Assembly (NCBI RefSeq): GCF_943193215.1
Contig: NZ_CALPDH010000006.1
Span: 1 to 64,000, forward strand
From: Acetatifactor aquisgranensis
GTDB taxonomy: Bacteria; Bacillota; Clostridia; Lachnospirales; Lachnospiraceae
DNA: 64,000 nucleotides
Direction: 5' to 3'
The notes below the pieces were generated by a model. That model was not told the origin of the DNA. It ran no database searches and was given only the letters and a program-made list of their open reading frames with translations. Shown in pieces: positions 1-8,404 of the stretch (positions within the stretch are counted from its first letter, which is position 1; every line of letters starts with the position of its first letter). The translations under genes were made by a program, and so were the position numbers.

Positions 1-77
1 AAGCGACCAAGGGGGCGGCCAAGGAAAAACACCTGATCTGCTGCACCTCTATAGTACGGCAGATTGGGAAACTTATA

Positions 78-665
78 TTAAACTATTCCCAATTTCTTTA
101 ATTCATCTAACAGATTTTTATATCTCTCTTTATTGTTATCAAAAATAATATCGTTAATTATTGATAGTATCATTGCCTGTCCGCCCAATACCTGTTCCGA
201 ATCATATTCATCCGGCAATACCTCCCCTGATATTGGAATTTCTATTTCATTTATCCACCATTTGTCAATTTTTTGATATAATTCTAATAACTTTACATAC
301 AGCTTTGCATCTGTTTCATTAAAACCATTATTTAGATTTTTCAAAAGTTCATGCGTAATATCATTTCTTCTTTCCCGCAGTTCTTGATATAAATTATAAT
401 CTTCTTCTGTAATAGCATCTGTATTCATAAACCAGCGCAACGAAGCATTCTCTATATTTTTCTCTAGTGACCGCACTTCCTTTTTATATTCTTCTGTTTC
501 CTCACAGCATAGTTCTCCATCCTTGATTAAAACATCACTGTAAAAAGTTCTAGGCTGTGTAATAATATAATCTTTTAAACATTCAAAATTAAGCACAAAT
601 AAAGCCGCAAAATTTATATTAAATTTCAAAACGTCCTCATTCAATATATTGTTCCAATTATCCAA
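78..665 (-). CDS. Small HEPN-motif protein, last gene of the type III RM operon
   Basis: About 195 residues, mostly helical, with the segment RRNDITH at about residues 99-105. That fits the HEPN ribonuclease signature R-x4-6-H, in which a polar residue follows the Arg. HEPN proteins are frequent toxins or RNases beside restriction systems, so an abortive or accessory role is inferred. The reading frame is open up to 707, but an AGGAGG lies at 676-681, after the res stop, 10 nt ahead of a TTG at 665, so I take TTG 665 as start. It follows res by 14 nt and is clearly co-transcribed. I do not recognise a named family, and the motif is short. Confidence 0.65.
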   Translation of the reverse strand: MDNWNNILNEDVLKFNINFAALFVLNFECLKDYIITQPRTFYSDVLIKDGELCCEETEEYKKEVRSLEKNIENASLRWFMNTDAITEEDYNLYQELRERRNDITHELLKNLNNGFNETDAKLYVKLLELYQKIDKWWINEIEIPISGEVLPDEYDSEQVLGGQAMILSIINDIIFDNNKERYKNLLDELKKLGIV

Positions 666-679
666 TCGTAAATATCCTC

Positions 680-2893
680 CTAAAGCACATTGTCCAACGC
701 CACCCAATGCTCATCTGACATACTTTCTGCGAATTCTGTATTATTGATATAAAGACGGCTATCCTTATCACGAACAAATCCCCATTGAATACCTTTGGCT
801 TTTGCATAATCTTTGAACGCATTGAACTTGTTTTCTATCTGACGGTCAATATTCTTATCTTTTCCCTTGAATTCACCGCCTTTGGTTTCAATAACCCAAA
901 CCGTTCCATCCTTCATTTTTACAATATAATCCGCATAAAATAATTTTTGTTTTTCAATTCCATTTGCATATACAATAGAAAAATACTGTTGTCCGGTATC
1001 GCCATTTTTATATACCCAGTCAATATCATCTCTGCCCTCGCAATACTGCTCAAACAGCATTTCACAAGTACTTCTCACAAGACTTGTGGCATAACCGGAG
1101 GTATATTCCTGATATGCATTGTTCAGATATTCTACTTCATCTTTGACTCCGGAATCATATTTAAAAAAATCCTGTTCCGGTATATAAAACATTGATGTCT
1201 TCGGGTAAAAATTAAAAGCGTTCTGCTTTGACATTTCAGCAGTAACTTCACGAAATTCCTCTTTTAACAAATGCTCATTATTGACTACAAATGCATAAAA
1301 TTCTGCTGTATTAAGATTTAACAACTTCTTGCTTACGTTGCCACCCTTACGGAAAAGGCGTTCAAGCATCGTTTTTACTTTACCTGTTGACATGCCAATC
1401 GTTGTTTTTATAGCATCTACACTATGTAACAAATAAATACCATGCTTATGGGTATCTACTCTTTTGCGTGTTGTATAGTAATTTGTGCTTTCCGCCACAC
1501 GATCCGTATAAACATACTGACCATATAATGCCCGTCCTAAAATTTCTTCCCCAAAGCGGTAACTTCTCTCCATAAATAACAATTTATTCTGTTTTTTATC
1601 TGCTCCCAATTTATATTTTCTGACAAGCGAATCATAAATCTTATTTAATACTTCACGCTCACCCAAACCATCAAAATCAAGGTCACGAATCTGTTTCTCC
1701 ATAGTGAAGGTCTTGCATTTATCTTTCAGAAATAATCTGCGGGTTTCATAAGCCTTATCTATATTCGCAAGCAGTCCCGCCTTATATTTCTCATCAAACG
1801 TATAGACATAACAAAAATCTAACAAGTCATCTTCGTAATGAACGGCTTCCGGCATTCTACGGATACGTCCGATTGTTTGAATTTCAAAGCTTTCACTCAT
1901 ATTTTCTCGTAACTTGACAAGAATTTTGGCACGAGGGCAATCCCATCCCGTACTAATTGCCTGCTTCATAAGTAAAAAAACAGGAATACCATCATTCTGT
2001 GTCAGATTATCCGGCAAATCCTTCTTATCCTCACTCATCCATTTACTGACCATACCATTATCATATGTATAACCCATAGATTGCAACTTCTGCTCTACTG
2101 CGGCAACCATTTCCGGCTGTCCGTTTGGAAATTGAATCAAAACTAATGGACGTATGGTTTTCCCGACTTCAATATAACGGGCTGCTATTGCTTTTCTTTT
2201 GGCATCCGCAAGATCAAGAAGATAATCATAATCATTTGTAACTTCGACACCATCCGAAATTCCCTCGTTAACATAAAGTGCCTTGGTAATCAAACCTGCG
2301 TTTATAACATCTAACTCATCAACCTCTATAAACTCATATCGCTTATTTTCTATGGCTGTCGCACTGACACGGATAATATTCTTAGCTGCAAAAGCATCAA
2401 TTATATTTTTTGCTTTTGCTGTGTTGTTGGAATGTTCCTCATCAATAATTACGATAAACGTGGTTCCACTCCTATGGGCATCCGCGATGCGGTCATATAA
2501 ATTTTTGCGTTCACTGTCACGTATTGCCGTATTTCCTCTCTTTGTTACCAGTTCCCAATTAATAAACGTAGTGCTTTCCGCTGCAAAGCCGTTCAAAAGT
2601 GCATCAAAAAGATTCTGCGTATTACGATGCGGTGCAAACTTCTGCATTTTACTGCGGCTCTGTTCCTCTAAATCCCCTTTACCGGGACACAGCCAAATAA
2701 AAGCAGTATTGCTTTCAACATTGCAAAGATACTCCTCTATATAATCAATAAGAATAATCGTCTTTCCTGCTCCAGTTGGAGCCTTGACTGTAATGGTCTG
2801 TTTACTGTTTTTATCCACGGTCAGGTCAACAAGTTTTATTACCGTCTGTTCCTGAAAATCGAATAAATTTATTGTAAGTCCCGGATTTACCAT
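680..2893 (-). CDS. res: Type III restriction endonuclease subunit Res
   Basis: 737 residues. An N-terminal SF2 helicase/translocase core has Walker A APTGAGKT near residue 40 and a DEEH box in IIDEEHSNNT near residue 150. The helicase C-half carries the QTIGRIRRMP motif VI. Near the C-terminus, FYADYIVKM followed by VWVIETKGG gives the D...(E/x)xK pattern of a PD-(D/E)xK nuclease. Res works with Mod: ATP-driven translocation and cleavage of DNA with unmethylated asymmetric sites. Its ATG overlaps the last 7 bases of mod, so it is translationally coupled. Mod is split by the prophage, so Res should be inactive in this lysogen. Confidence 0.93.
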   Translation of the reverse strand: MVNPGLTINLFDFQEQTVIKLVDLTVDKNSKQTITVKAPTGAGKTIILIDYIEEYLCNVESNTAFIWLCPGKGDLEEQSRSKMQKFAPHRNTQNLFDALLNGFAAESTTFINWELVTKRGNTAIRDSERKNLYDRIADAHRSGTTFIVIIDEEHSNNTAKAKNIIDAFAAKNIIRVSATAIENKRYEFIEVDELDVINAGLITKALYVNEGISDGVEVTNDYDYLLDLADAKRKAIAARYIEVGKTIRPLVLIQFPNGQPEMVAAVEQKLQSMGYTYDNGMVSKWMSEDKKDLPDNLTQNDGIPVFLLMKQAISTGWDCPRAKILVKLRENMSESFEIQTIGRIRRMPEAVHYEDDLLDFCYVYTFDEKYKAGLLANIDKAYETRRLFLKDKCKTFTMEKQIRDLDFDGLGEREVLNKIYDSLVRKYKLGADKKQNKLLFMERSYRFGEEILGRALYGQYVYTDRVAESTNYYTTRKRVDTHKHGIYLLHSVDAIKTTIGMSTGKVKTMLERLFRKGGNVSKKLLNLNTAEFYAFVVNNEHLLKEEFREVTAEMSKQNAFNFYPKTSMFYIPEQDFFKYDSGVKDEVEYLNNAYQEYTSGYATSLVRSTCEMLFEQYCEGRDDIDWVYKNGDTGQQYFSIVYANGIEKQKLFYADYIVKMKDGTVWVIETKGGEFKGKDKNIDRQIENKFNAFKDYAKAKGIQWGFVRDKDSRLYINNTEFAESMSDEHWVALDNVL

Positions 2894-4518
2894 GCTTCCC
2901 CAATCTCCCTTAACTCAAATTTAAAATAATAGTCCGGAATAATATACATTGGCACACTCCCAAACAAAGTATTTTGTGATGTGGTCAGCAAAACATCCTT
3001 TGAAATGTATAACGCTTTCATATTCGGATATTCGCTCCAGTGTTGTTCAAGGTCATCCGCCTCATCATCACTCAAAACAATAAGATATTCCTTATTATCA
3101 ATCTTTATGCCATGTTCCAACTGAACCATTTCCGTAATATGTTTCAGCAATTCTGCGCTGACATCATCAGAATCTTTGGAGACAAAATCTGTACAGTAAT
3201 ATTTCAAATTGGCAGAAATACCATCAGAATAATCGCTACCATCAATTCGTTTTCCTGTAATAACAGTTTTTATTCGGGGATAGGTAATATCTTCGCATAT
3301 CCTGTTTTCATTATTCGTGCATAATATAAATTTTCGATTCCCTTTATCAGCCTGATTCAATTCTAACACAGCCTGCGCTGTTGTTCCGGATCCGGCAAAA
3401 AAGTCAAGTATCAATGCTGCCGGATTTCTAACGGTAGCAATCTCAATCAAATATTTTATTAATCCTACAGGTTTAGGAAAACTGAACTTTTTACTTCCAA
3501 AAAGAGCCGTAATCTCTTTGGTTCCATCCTGTGTCATACCAACTACTTCCGATGGCAGATAGGTACTGGCAGCTACCAATCCAAAATCAGCTCCGGCTTT
3601 TTTCATATCATCATCTTTCCAATAACGCAACACCGGTTTCGAGATATTTAAAAAATCATAATCCCCCGGAAAAATAACTCTATTTTCATCATAATACTGT
3701 TGAAATGTGTCGATTGTAATTGCCCAACAACGCAACGGGTTTACAGGAAATTTTTCACCATTTTTAGGATTTACCATTGTATAATTACTGTTTGGTCTTT
3801 CTTCTATCGTCCTTTGCGTTGTCAAATCGTGAAATCTCCACGCTCTACCCGGAAAATCATCCGTTTCAAAATATTTTCTTTCTTTTCCCTTAACTGCTGC
3901 CATAAATGCACTATTTGCATAGCATAATATACTCTCGCAGTCCTGCGAAATTCCAAACGGCACATCCGACTTTGCCGTTCTCTTACGCCATGGAATATGG
4001 GCAACAAATTTATCTTCTCCAAAAATCTCATCACACAGCATTTTTAACGCCGCCTGCTCATTATCATCAATGGATATAAAAGCACATCCACTATCAGACA
4101 ACAATTTTGCCGCTATATCCAATCGCTCCGCCATAAATGAAATCCACTTGCTATGACGATAACCATCTGTTCCATCCACAAATGCATCATCATATATAAA
4201 ATCTTTATTTTTTGTATTATACGGAGGATCTATATAAATCACATCAATCTTCCCACGATGTGTTTTTTCTAATAGACGCAGACTATGCAGATTATCCCCT
4301 TCTAACAGAAAATTATAGTTGCCACTTACATCTGCATAGATTTCTTTATCCGTCACTTCCGTAAAAACAGGAATATTATCCTGCATCTTCACATCAACAG
4401 ATTCTTCATGTTTTTCCCAAACTAAACCGTATTTCTTAGATGTAAGTTCATTTTCTATCTCTCCAAGCGCCGTTAGGATTTTATCATCCTCCTTATGCTC
4501 TTCCCGTATCCTATCTAA
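2887..4518 (-). pseudogene. mod: Type III methyltransferase Mod, 3' part (codons 16 to end) separated from its start by the prophage
   Basis: Beta-class N6-adenine methyltransferase: motif IV DPPYN comes first (about residues 55-59 from the GTG at 4392) and motif I FFAGSGTT about 275 residues later, the order typical of type III Mod. The frame stays open upstream of that GTG through 42 codons (LDRIREEHKEDDKILTALGE and onward) until it enters phage DNA and meets a TAG at 4531-4533. The missing 15 codons lie at 54729-54773. Joined across the TT core they give a 558-residue Mod. An internal GTG (4392) or ATG (4386) could still start a protein lacking 57-59 N-terminal residues but keeping both catalytic motifs, so complete loss of function is not certain. 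Confidence 0.9.
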
Positions 4519-4542
4519 AGAAGTAAGCGGCTATTTGTTAGT
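4507..4542. other. attL: left prophage/host junction within mod
   Basis: The host side (4507-4517) reads into mod. The 2-bp core is AA on the plus strand at 4518-4519. The phage side has 11 bp, then CTATTTGTTAGT at 4531-4542. The reverse complement of this 12-mer is at 54705-54716, also 11 bp from the core at the other end. Together they form the symmetric arms of an attP typical of large serine integrases. The core was chosen because it is the only phase that restores the mod reading frame. Confidence 0.88.
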
Positions 4543-4559
4543 GAAAAAACAATAGCCGC
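4527..4559 (-). terminator. Inverted repeat after the integrase gene, likely terminator
   Basis: GCGGCTATT (4527-4535) and AATAGCCGC (4551-4559) form a perfect 9-bp stem. On the minus strand it is followed by TTACTTCTTT, just after the integrase stop. It would limit read-through from the integrase into the truncated mod and res. The first arm overlaps the attP arm, so it may also serve recombination. The other strand also has a short T-rich tail. Confidence 0.5.
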
Positions 4560-4565
4560 CTTTAT

Positions 4566-6059
4566 TCAGCAGAAAGCCCAGTATATAGTAATATCCCCAT
4601 TGAGATATACGACTTTTTCTATAAGGGTATGCACCAGGTCATAAAGCGCAGCATTATCCCCGCTTTCTATAACAGCTTCCAGGCTTGCAAGGGAGGCCGC
4701 AGCGGCTTCTTTTGACAGCTTCCCGGAGTTTGCCTCTTCGGCTTCTTCAATAGACTTTTGCACCGCTTCCCGTTCTTCCTTAAGGGCAGCAAGGCGGCCT
4801 TGTATTTCTTCCAGTTCCATAACCCCGGATTGATACAAATTAAGAAGGCGCGTAAGTTGCTTTTCTACGCTTGCAAGGCGCTCCTGGAACACCGGCAGGT
4901 CGGGCGCGGCTTCTTCGGCGCTTTCTTTGATAAGGGGATCGAGGGCAGCCGGATCGAGGGCGAGCTTTTTAATTTCTTCCAGCACCAGGGCGTCAAGTTC
5001 CGCCAGGGTAAGATGCTTTTTCCGATTGCTACAGTTTTCAGAGCGGATCATGGCCGGAGTAGAACGGCTTACAGAGTAGCACATATATTTCTTTACCCTT
5101 TCCCCGCTTTTTTTCTTCCAGGAGCGGACCGACATCCGGGCGCCGCAGTCCCCGCAGAACAGAAGGCCGCAGAGCAGCCCGTCCGACTCGCCATAAGAGC
5201 GCTTGAACGCCTGGAGGTTTTGGCTTAAGCGGTCATTGACAGCTTGCCATAGATCGGAGTCCACCAGGGGATCGTGCCGCCCTTCGTAACATTCTTCTTT
5301 CATTCTTACCTTTCCCATATAAACCGGATTACGCATAATACGGCTGATACGCCCGACGGCAGAATGGCGGTCAAGCCCAGGGAAAAGCCCGTACTTTTCC
5401 TGCACATACCCGGCAACCGCGCTCTCGCTTTTCCCGGAGGCATAAAGCCGGAACATATCCCGGACGGCTTTAGAGGTATACGGATCTACAATAAGGGCAA
5501 GTTTGCCGTTTTGTTGCATTTGGTATTGATACCCGATAGGAGCGCGTCCGGAGAAATAACGGCCTTCCTTAAGCCCGGCTTGCTTCCCCATCATAGTGCG
5601 GAGCTTTATATTTTCCCGTTCCATTTGAGCGAAAGCCGCCAGTATACCGACCATACACCGACCGAAGGGCGTGGCTGTATCAAAACTTTCCATAATTGAA
5701 ACGAAGTTGCAGCCATTTTCTAAAAAGACATCTTCCAGCAGGACAAGCACGTCCTTCTGGGACCGGGAGAGCCGGTCGAGCTTCCAGACAATAACCTTTT
5801 TTACATAACCGGCCCGGACATCCTTTATAACTTTATTGATACCAGGCCGGTCCAGCGTAGCCCCGGAGTACCCCGGATCTATATGGACCGCGTTTACAGT
5901 AAAGCCCATAGCGGAGCAGTAGGAGCGGAGCCGGGCCTCTTGTTCCCCGACGCTATAACCTTCTTCCGCCTGTTCCGTTGTAGATACCCGGATATAGAGA
6001 TCGGCAACATTATCCAGGGAGAATGGAGCCGGAGCCGGGCTTATATTTCTTTTATTCAT
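4566..6059 (-). CDS. int: Large serine recombinase (prophage integrase)
   Basis: About 497 residues. The N-terminal resolvase domain begins with YIRVSTTEQ, where the Ser is the catalytic nucleophile, followed by KLDRLSRSQ and the conserved Arg-rich turn. Next come a recombinase domain (PIGYQYQ onward) and a zinc ribbon (FCGDCGARM, then later Cys residues), then a coiled coil near residues 390-440. It catalyses attP x attB recombination through 2-bp staggered cuts, matching the TT core found here. ATG 6059 follows AAGGTGGTG at good spacing; a TTG at 6089 is an alternative. It lies next to attL and is transcribed toward it. Confidence 0.95.
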   Translation of the reverse strand: MNKRNISPAPAPFSLDNVADLYIRVSTTEQAEEGYSVGEQEARLRSYCSAMGFTVNAVHIDPGYSGATLDRPGINKVIKDVRAGYVKKVIVWKLDRLSRSQKDVLVLLEDVFLENGCNFVSIMESFDTATPFGRCMVGILAAFAQMERENIKLRTMMGKQAGLKEGRYFSGRAPIGYQYQMQQNGKLALIVDPYTSKAVRDMFRLYASGKSESAVAGYVQEKYGLFPGLDRHSAVGRISRIMRNPVYMGKVRMKEECYEGRHDPLVDSDLWQAVNDRLSQNLQAFKRSYGESDGLLCGLLFCGDCGARMSVRSWKKKSGERVKKYMCYSVSRSTPAMIRSENCSNRKKHLTLAELDALVLEEIKKLALDPAALDPLIKESAEEAAPDLPVFQERLASVEKQLTRLLNLYQSGVMELEEIQGRLAALKEEREAVQKSIEEAEEANSGKLSKEAAAASLASLEAVIESGDNAALYDLVHTLIEKVVYLNGDITIYWAFC

Positions 6060-6109
6060 AGATACACACCACCTTAAAAAAGGGCGCAAAAATAGCCCTA
6101 ACTTTTTAC

Positions 6110-6138
6110 TTGTGCTTTTAGCCAGGGCGATGTATAAT
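6110..6138 (+). promoter_or_regulatory. Candidate sigma70 promoter for a small RNA opposite the integrase leader
   Basis: TTGTGC (6110-6115), 17-bp spacer, TATAAT (6133-6138). No rightward gene follows, but a strong terminator ends about 100 nt downstream, so the expected product is a short transcript. Confidence 0.4.
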
Positions 6139-6194
6139 ATTCTTGCTCGGAATGTTTATACATGGCATTGATGTATAGTAACTATACATCGCCC
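6125..6194. repeat. Cluster of GATGTATA half-sites upstream of int (operator-like)
   Basis: GGGCGATGTATA (6125-6136) is repeated inverted as TATACATCGCCC (6183-6194). Between them GATGTATAGT-A-ACTATACATC (6170-6190) is a perfect 10-bp palindrome with a 1-nt centre. A further TTATACAT lies near 6156. Such clustering just upstream of the integrase gene suggests binding by a regulator or directionality factor; the protein is not known. Confidence 0.5.
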
Positions 6195-6245
6195 AGCCAG
6201 CCCACCGCCCTCCTACGCCAATAGGATGCGGTGGGCTTCCTTTTT
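6145..6245 (+). ncRNA. Candidate ~100-nt phage small RNA antisense to the int leader
   Basis: The span lies between a sigma70-like promoter ending at 6138 and a strong hairpin with T-tail ending near 6245. It has no credible reading frame. It contains the 10-bp palindrome at 6170-6190 as a first hairpin and the terminator as a second. It would be antisense to the 5' leader of a transcript entering int. This is inference from signals only. Confidence 0.3.
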
Positions 6246-6246
6246 A
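6200..6246 (+). terminator. Strong rho-independent terminator
   Basis: GCCCACCGC (6200-6208) pairs with GCGGTGGGC (6228-6236); TCCTA (6211-6215) and TAGGA (6222-6226) extend the stem. TTCCTTTTTATT follows on the plus strand. Its polarity is opposite to the neighbouring genes, which supports the small-RNA proposal. Confidence 0.6.
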
Positions 6247-6621
6247 TTCTTCGACAATTTCTTTGTGGCAAAACTTTGCCGTTGCTTTCTTTGCAAGATA
6301 AAATAATTTTTTCCCTAAAAATACTACGAACTTCCAGAAGTAAATGCAAATCATACAGCAGACCCAAACCATAGCAACAAGAAGCCACCAGGTAAGATTG
6401 ACAAGAGCAGCGATAAAACCGCCACCACCTTTTTTAGTGGACATTACTTTTCTATAGCGGAAATTTGTGCCAGGTATCCCAAGACTTAAGCCAATGCGGC
6501 CTTTTGAGTTTACGCTGACATGGGCACCTTTGACGCCAGCACTTAGACCAATGTTTTTCTTTCCGGTATTCAATCGAACACCACCACCTAAATTTTTAGA
6601 TTTTCGGTATGTAAATCCCAT
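6244..6621 (-). CDS. DUF4236 membrane protein of the lysogeny module
   Basis: 125 residues. The N-terminal half matches DUF4236, a Gly-rich beta domain with GFTYRKSKNLGGGVRLNTGK, then GLSAGVKGAHVSVNSKGR and GIPGTNFRY. The C-terminal half has a long hydrophobic stretch (about residues 70-105) forming one or two membrane segments. It sits between repressor and integrase and is probably expressed in the lysogen. A role in superinfection exclusion is a guess from position and membrane topology; the biochemical function of DUF4236 is unknown. Confidence 0.75.
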   Translation of the reverse strand: MGFTYRKSKNLGGGVRLNTGKKNIGLSAGVKGAHVSVNSKGRIGLSLGIPGTNFRYRKVMSTKKGGGGFIAALVNLTWWLLVAMVWVCCMICIYFWKFVVFLGKKLFYLAKKATAKFCHKEIVEE

Positions 6622-6654
6622 TTTATAACAACCCCCTTTCTATTTTCCATACTA

Positions 6655-7191
6655 TTAAGCTCCGGATTTTTCCCTTGCTTCCCTTTCGCGTTTCAGTTCC
6701 TGGCGATATAATTCTACTTTTTCTTCGTCTGAAAGTTCTTGCATTTCTTTTGAAGCAGGTGCTTCTTTAAACATTGTTTCCGGGTAGTTCGGATCCGCTT
6801 TAATTACGGCTGGATGTTCCAAGGCAACACGAGTTTCGCTAAATTTGGCAAACAGCTCCATAACAAAATCTAGTACAGCCTTCCGGTTTTCGTCCGGAAG
6901 GTTTAAATATTCTTCAATAACTAAATATTCAAATTGATTTAGGCTATGTTCCTTTGCCAGCATTTCCAGCCCGTTTTTTGGTATAGGCTGAAACATTTCT
7001 CCGGCGCCATTTCTTAACCAGTTTTCATTTACTTCAAATTCCCGGCAGATTGCTAATACCATTTGTTCAGTAATGCCGCGTTTTCCGCTTTCAATATTTG
7101 AAATAGCCGATCTTGTAACGCCTAATTTTTCGCCTAATTCTTCCATTGTGAGCGAAAGCGTTTTCCGCAATTCTTTAATTCGTTCATTCAC
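6655..7191 (-). CDS. XRE-family phage repressor (cI-like)
   Basis: 178 residues. An N-terminal HTH_3 domain covers about residues 1-60 (ELRKTLSLTMEELGEKLGVT, then RSAISNIESGKRGI). There is no Ser/Lys peptidase signature, so it is not a LexA/cI-type self-cleaving repressor; the rest is helical and charged. It is divergently transcribed from the early genes, with back-to-back promoters and a 13-bp palindrome in its own promoter, consistent with a lysogeny repressor that autoregulates. Confidence 0.88.
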   Translation of the reverse strand: MNERIKELRKTLSLTMEELGEKLGVTRSAISNIESGKRGITEQMVLAICREFEVNENWLRNGAGEMFQPIPKNGLEMLAKEHSLNQFEYLVIEEYLNLPDENRKAVLDFVMELFAKFSETRVALEHPAVIKADPNYPETMFKEAPASKEMQELSDEEKVELYRQELKREREAREKSGA

Positions 7192-7213
7192 AATTTACCC
7201 TCCTTTCTTACAG

Positions 7214-7242
7214 ATAATAACATGAAAAGTTTTCAAAGTCAA
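7214..7242 (-). promoter_or_regulatory. Repressor promoter with internal palindromic operator
   Basis: On the minus strand TTGACT (7237-7242), 17-bp spacer, TATTAT (7214-7219). The spacer contains the perfect palindrome TGAAAA-G-TTTTCA (7223-7235), a natural operator for autoregulation. Confidence 0.7.
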
Positions 7243-7252
7243 CAAAAAACTA

Positions 7253-7281
7253 TTGACAAACGTAACAAAGAAACGTATGAT
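7253..7281 (+). promoter_or_regulatory. Early rightward promoter (PR-like)
   Basis: TTGACA (7253-7258), 17-bp spacer, TATGAT (7276-7281), near consensus. GTAAC repeats (GTAACAAAG near 7262 and GTAACATAG near 7284) flank the -10 and may be operator half-sites. Confidence 0.75.
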
Positions 7282-7346
7282 AGGTAACATAGAAAACAAA
7301 AAACGCGTTATTGTTTTTCAATAAAGAATAAAAGGAGGACAAGACC

Positions 7347-7529
7347 ATGAAGAAACGCAACGAAAATTATACCCCGAAACAGCTTGAAGATGCTACGACT
7401 TTGATTACGCTTTTGGGGCGAGCTTCTGAGGATGAGCGCCGGACAGCGATTATTGCGGCCAACGCTTTTATGATTGGTATGAGAGCAGCAAACAGCTTAA
7501 AAGGAACTCCGAAGAAACAGGAGGTATGA
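7347..7529 (+). CDS. Small early phage protein, unknown
   Basis: 60 residues, first gene after the early promoter, with a clear AAAGGAGG ahead of its ATG. It is predicted helical (QLEDATTLITLLGRASEDER, then an Ala-rich helix) with a basic tail. No family recognised. Its place in the immediate early position suggests a regulatory role, perhaps antirepression, but nothing in the sequence proves it. Confidence 0.7.
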   Translation: MKKRNENYTPKQLEDATTLITLLGRASEDERRTAIIAANAFMIGMRAANSLKGTPKKQEV

Positions 7530-7616
7530 GGCATTGACACGGCAGAGCTTTGGCGGGCTGGCAGGTTGTCATAGTAAACATTTACGAGCAAACAAAAAAT
7601 AGGAGGGAAACATAGC

Positions 7617-8192
7617 GTGAATAAATTAGAAATTGTATTAGACAGCCGGGAAGTGGCTGCAATGGTAGACAAAGAACACAGTAAGTTGTTAAGAGATATC
7701 CGAACCTACATTGAACAGATGGATGAGGCTAACAAAAAGGCATTTGAGGAAGGAAAAGGAGCCGAAGCCAAAATTGGATTGGGCGATTTTTTCAAGGAAT
7801 CCAGCTACTTAGATGCCAACAACCAGAGCCGTCCATGCTACCAGGTTACAAAGAAGGGCTGCGAATTTATCGCCAACAAATTAACAGGAGTTAAAGGGAC
7901 GGAATTTACGGCGCGTTATATTAACCGTTTTCACGAGATGGAGGATGCCCTGGAAGGGGAAAAAAATATTTACAAAGTAAAAGATACAAGCCTCGGAGAG
8001 ATTACGAGCTTTGTCCGGGAAATGGATAAGGTCATGCGCGACCAGAACTCGCACCCTTCGGATATTGCGGAGGCGTTCAAAGAAGTTTGTGGACAATTCG
8101 GCATAAAGCTCCCGAAAAATTTTGTTAGAGAGCCGCAAACGATAGAAACAAATTATTTTCTGCCGTTTTCTGAAATAAGCGACTGCGATTAA
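7617..8192 (+). CDS. Rha-family phage regulatory protein
   Basis: 191 residues. The N-terminal ~105 residues show the Rha pattern: LDSREVAAMVDKEHSKLLRDI, then SYLDANNQSRPCYQVTKKGC, then FTARYINRFHEME. Rha proteins are DNA-binding phage regulators; in other phages they interfere with growth in certain hosts. The C-terminal part differs from ANT/KilA-C types and is not recognised. GTG start with AGGAGGG upstream. Confidence 0.82.
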   Translation: MNKLEIVLDSREVAAMVDKEHSKLLRDIRTYIEQMDEANKKAFEEGKGAEAKIGLGDFFKESSYLDANNQSRPCYQVTKKGCEFIANKLTGVKGTEFTARYINRFHEMEDALEGEKNIYKVKDTSLGEITSFVREMDKVMRDQNSHPSDIAEAFKEVCGQFGIKLPKNFVREPQTIETNYFLPFSEISDCD

Positions 8193-8204
8193 GGAGGGCG
8201 CCGG

Positions 8205-8366
8205 ATGATAAAACACATTTTAGCGGACGGTACGGAGCTTAAGAGCATAGAGGGGCGGACGATACCGCCCACCGGGAAAACCGAAGCCGTTTACAAATTG
8301 ATTGCTTATTTTTTAGCAGGCCAGAAGCCCGGCACGGAAGCAAAAACGCGGACAAGCCAGGCGTAA
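8205..8366 (+). CDS. Small conserved-looking phage protein, unknown
   Basis: 53 residues, with ATG at 8205 behind AAGGAGGGCG. The sequence starts MIKHILADGTELKSIEGR and continues with a helix around VYKLIAYFLAG, then a polar tail. Its arrangement (short beta hairpin plus one helix) resembles small proteins common in Clostridia phages and integrative elements, but I cannot give it a name. It fills the gap between the Rha-like gene and the next long gene. Confidence 0.6.
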   Translation: MIKHILADGTELKSIEGRTIPPTGKTEAVYKLIAYFLAGQKPGTEAKTRTSQA

Positions 8367-8404
8367 GAGGGCAAAGAAACCAGATAGACAAGGAGGGATA
8401 AGAA

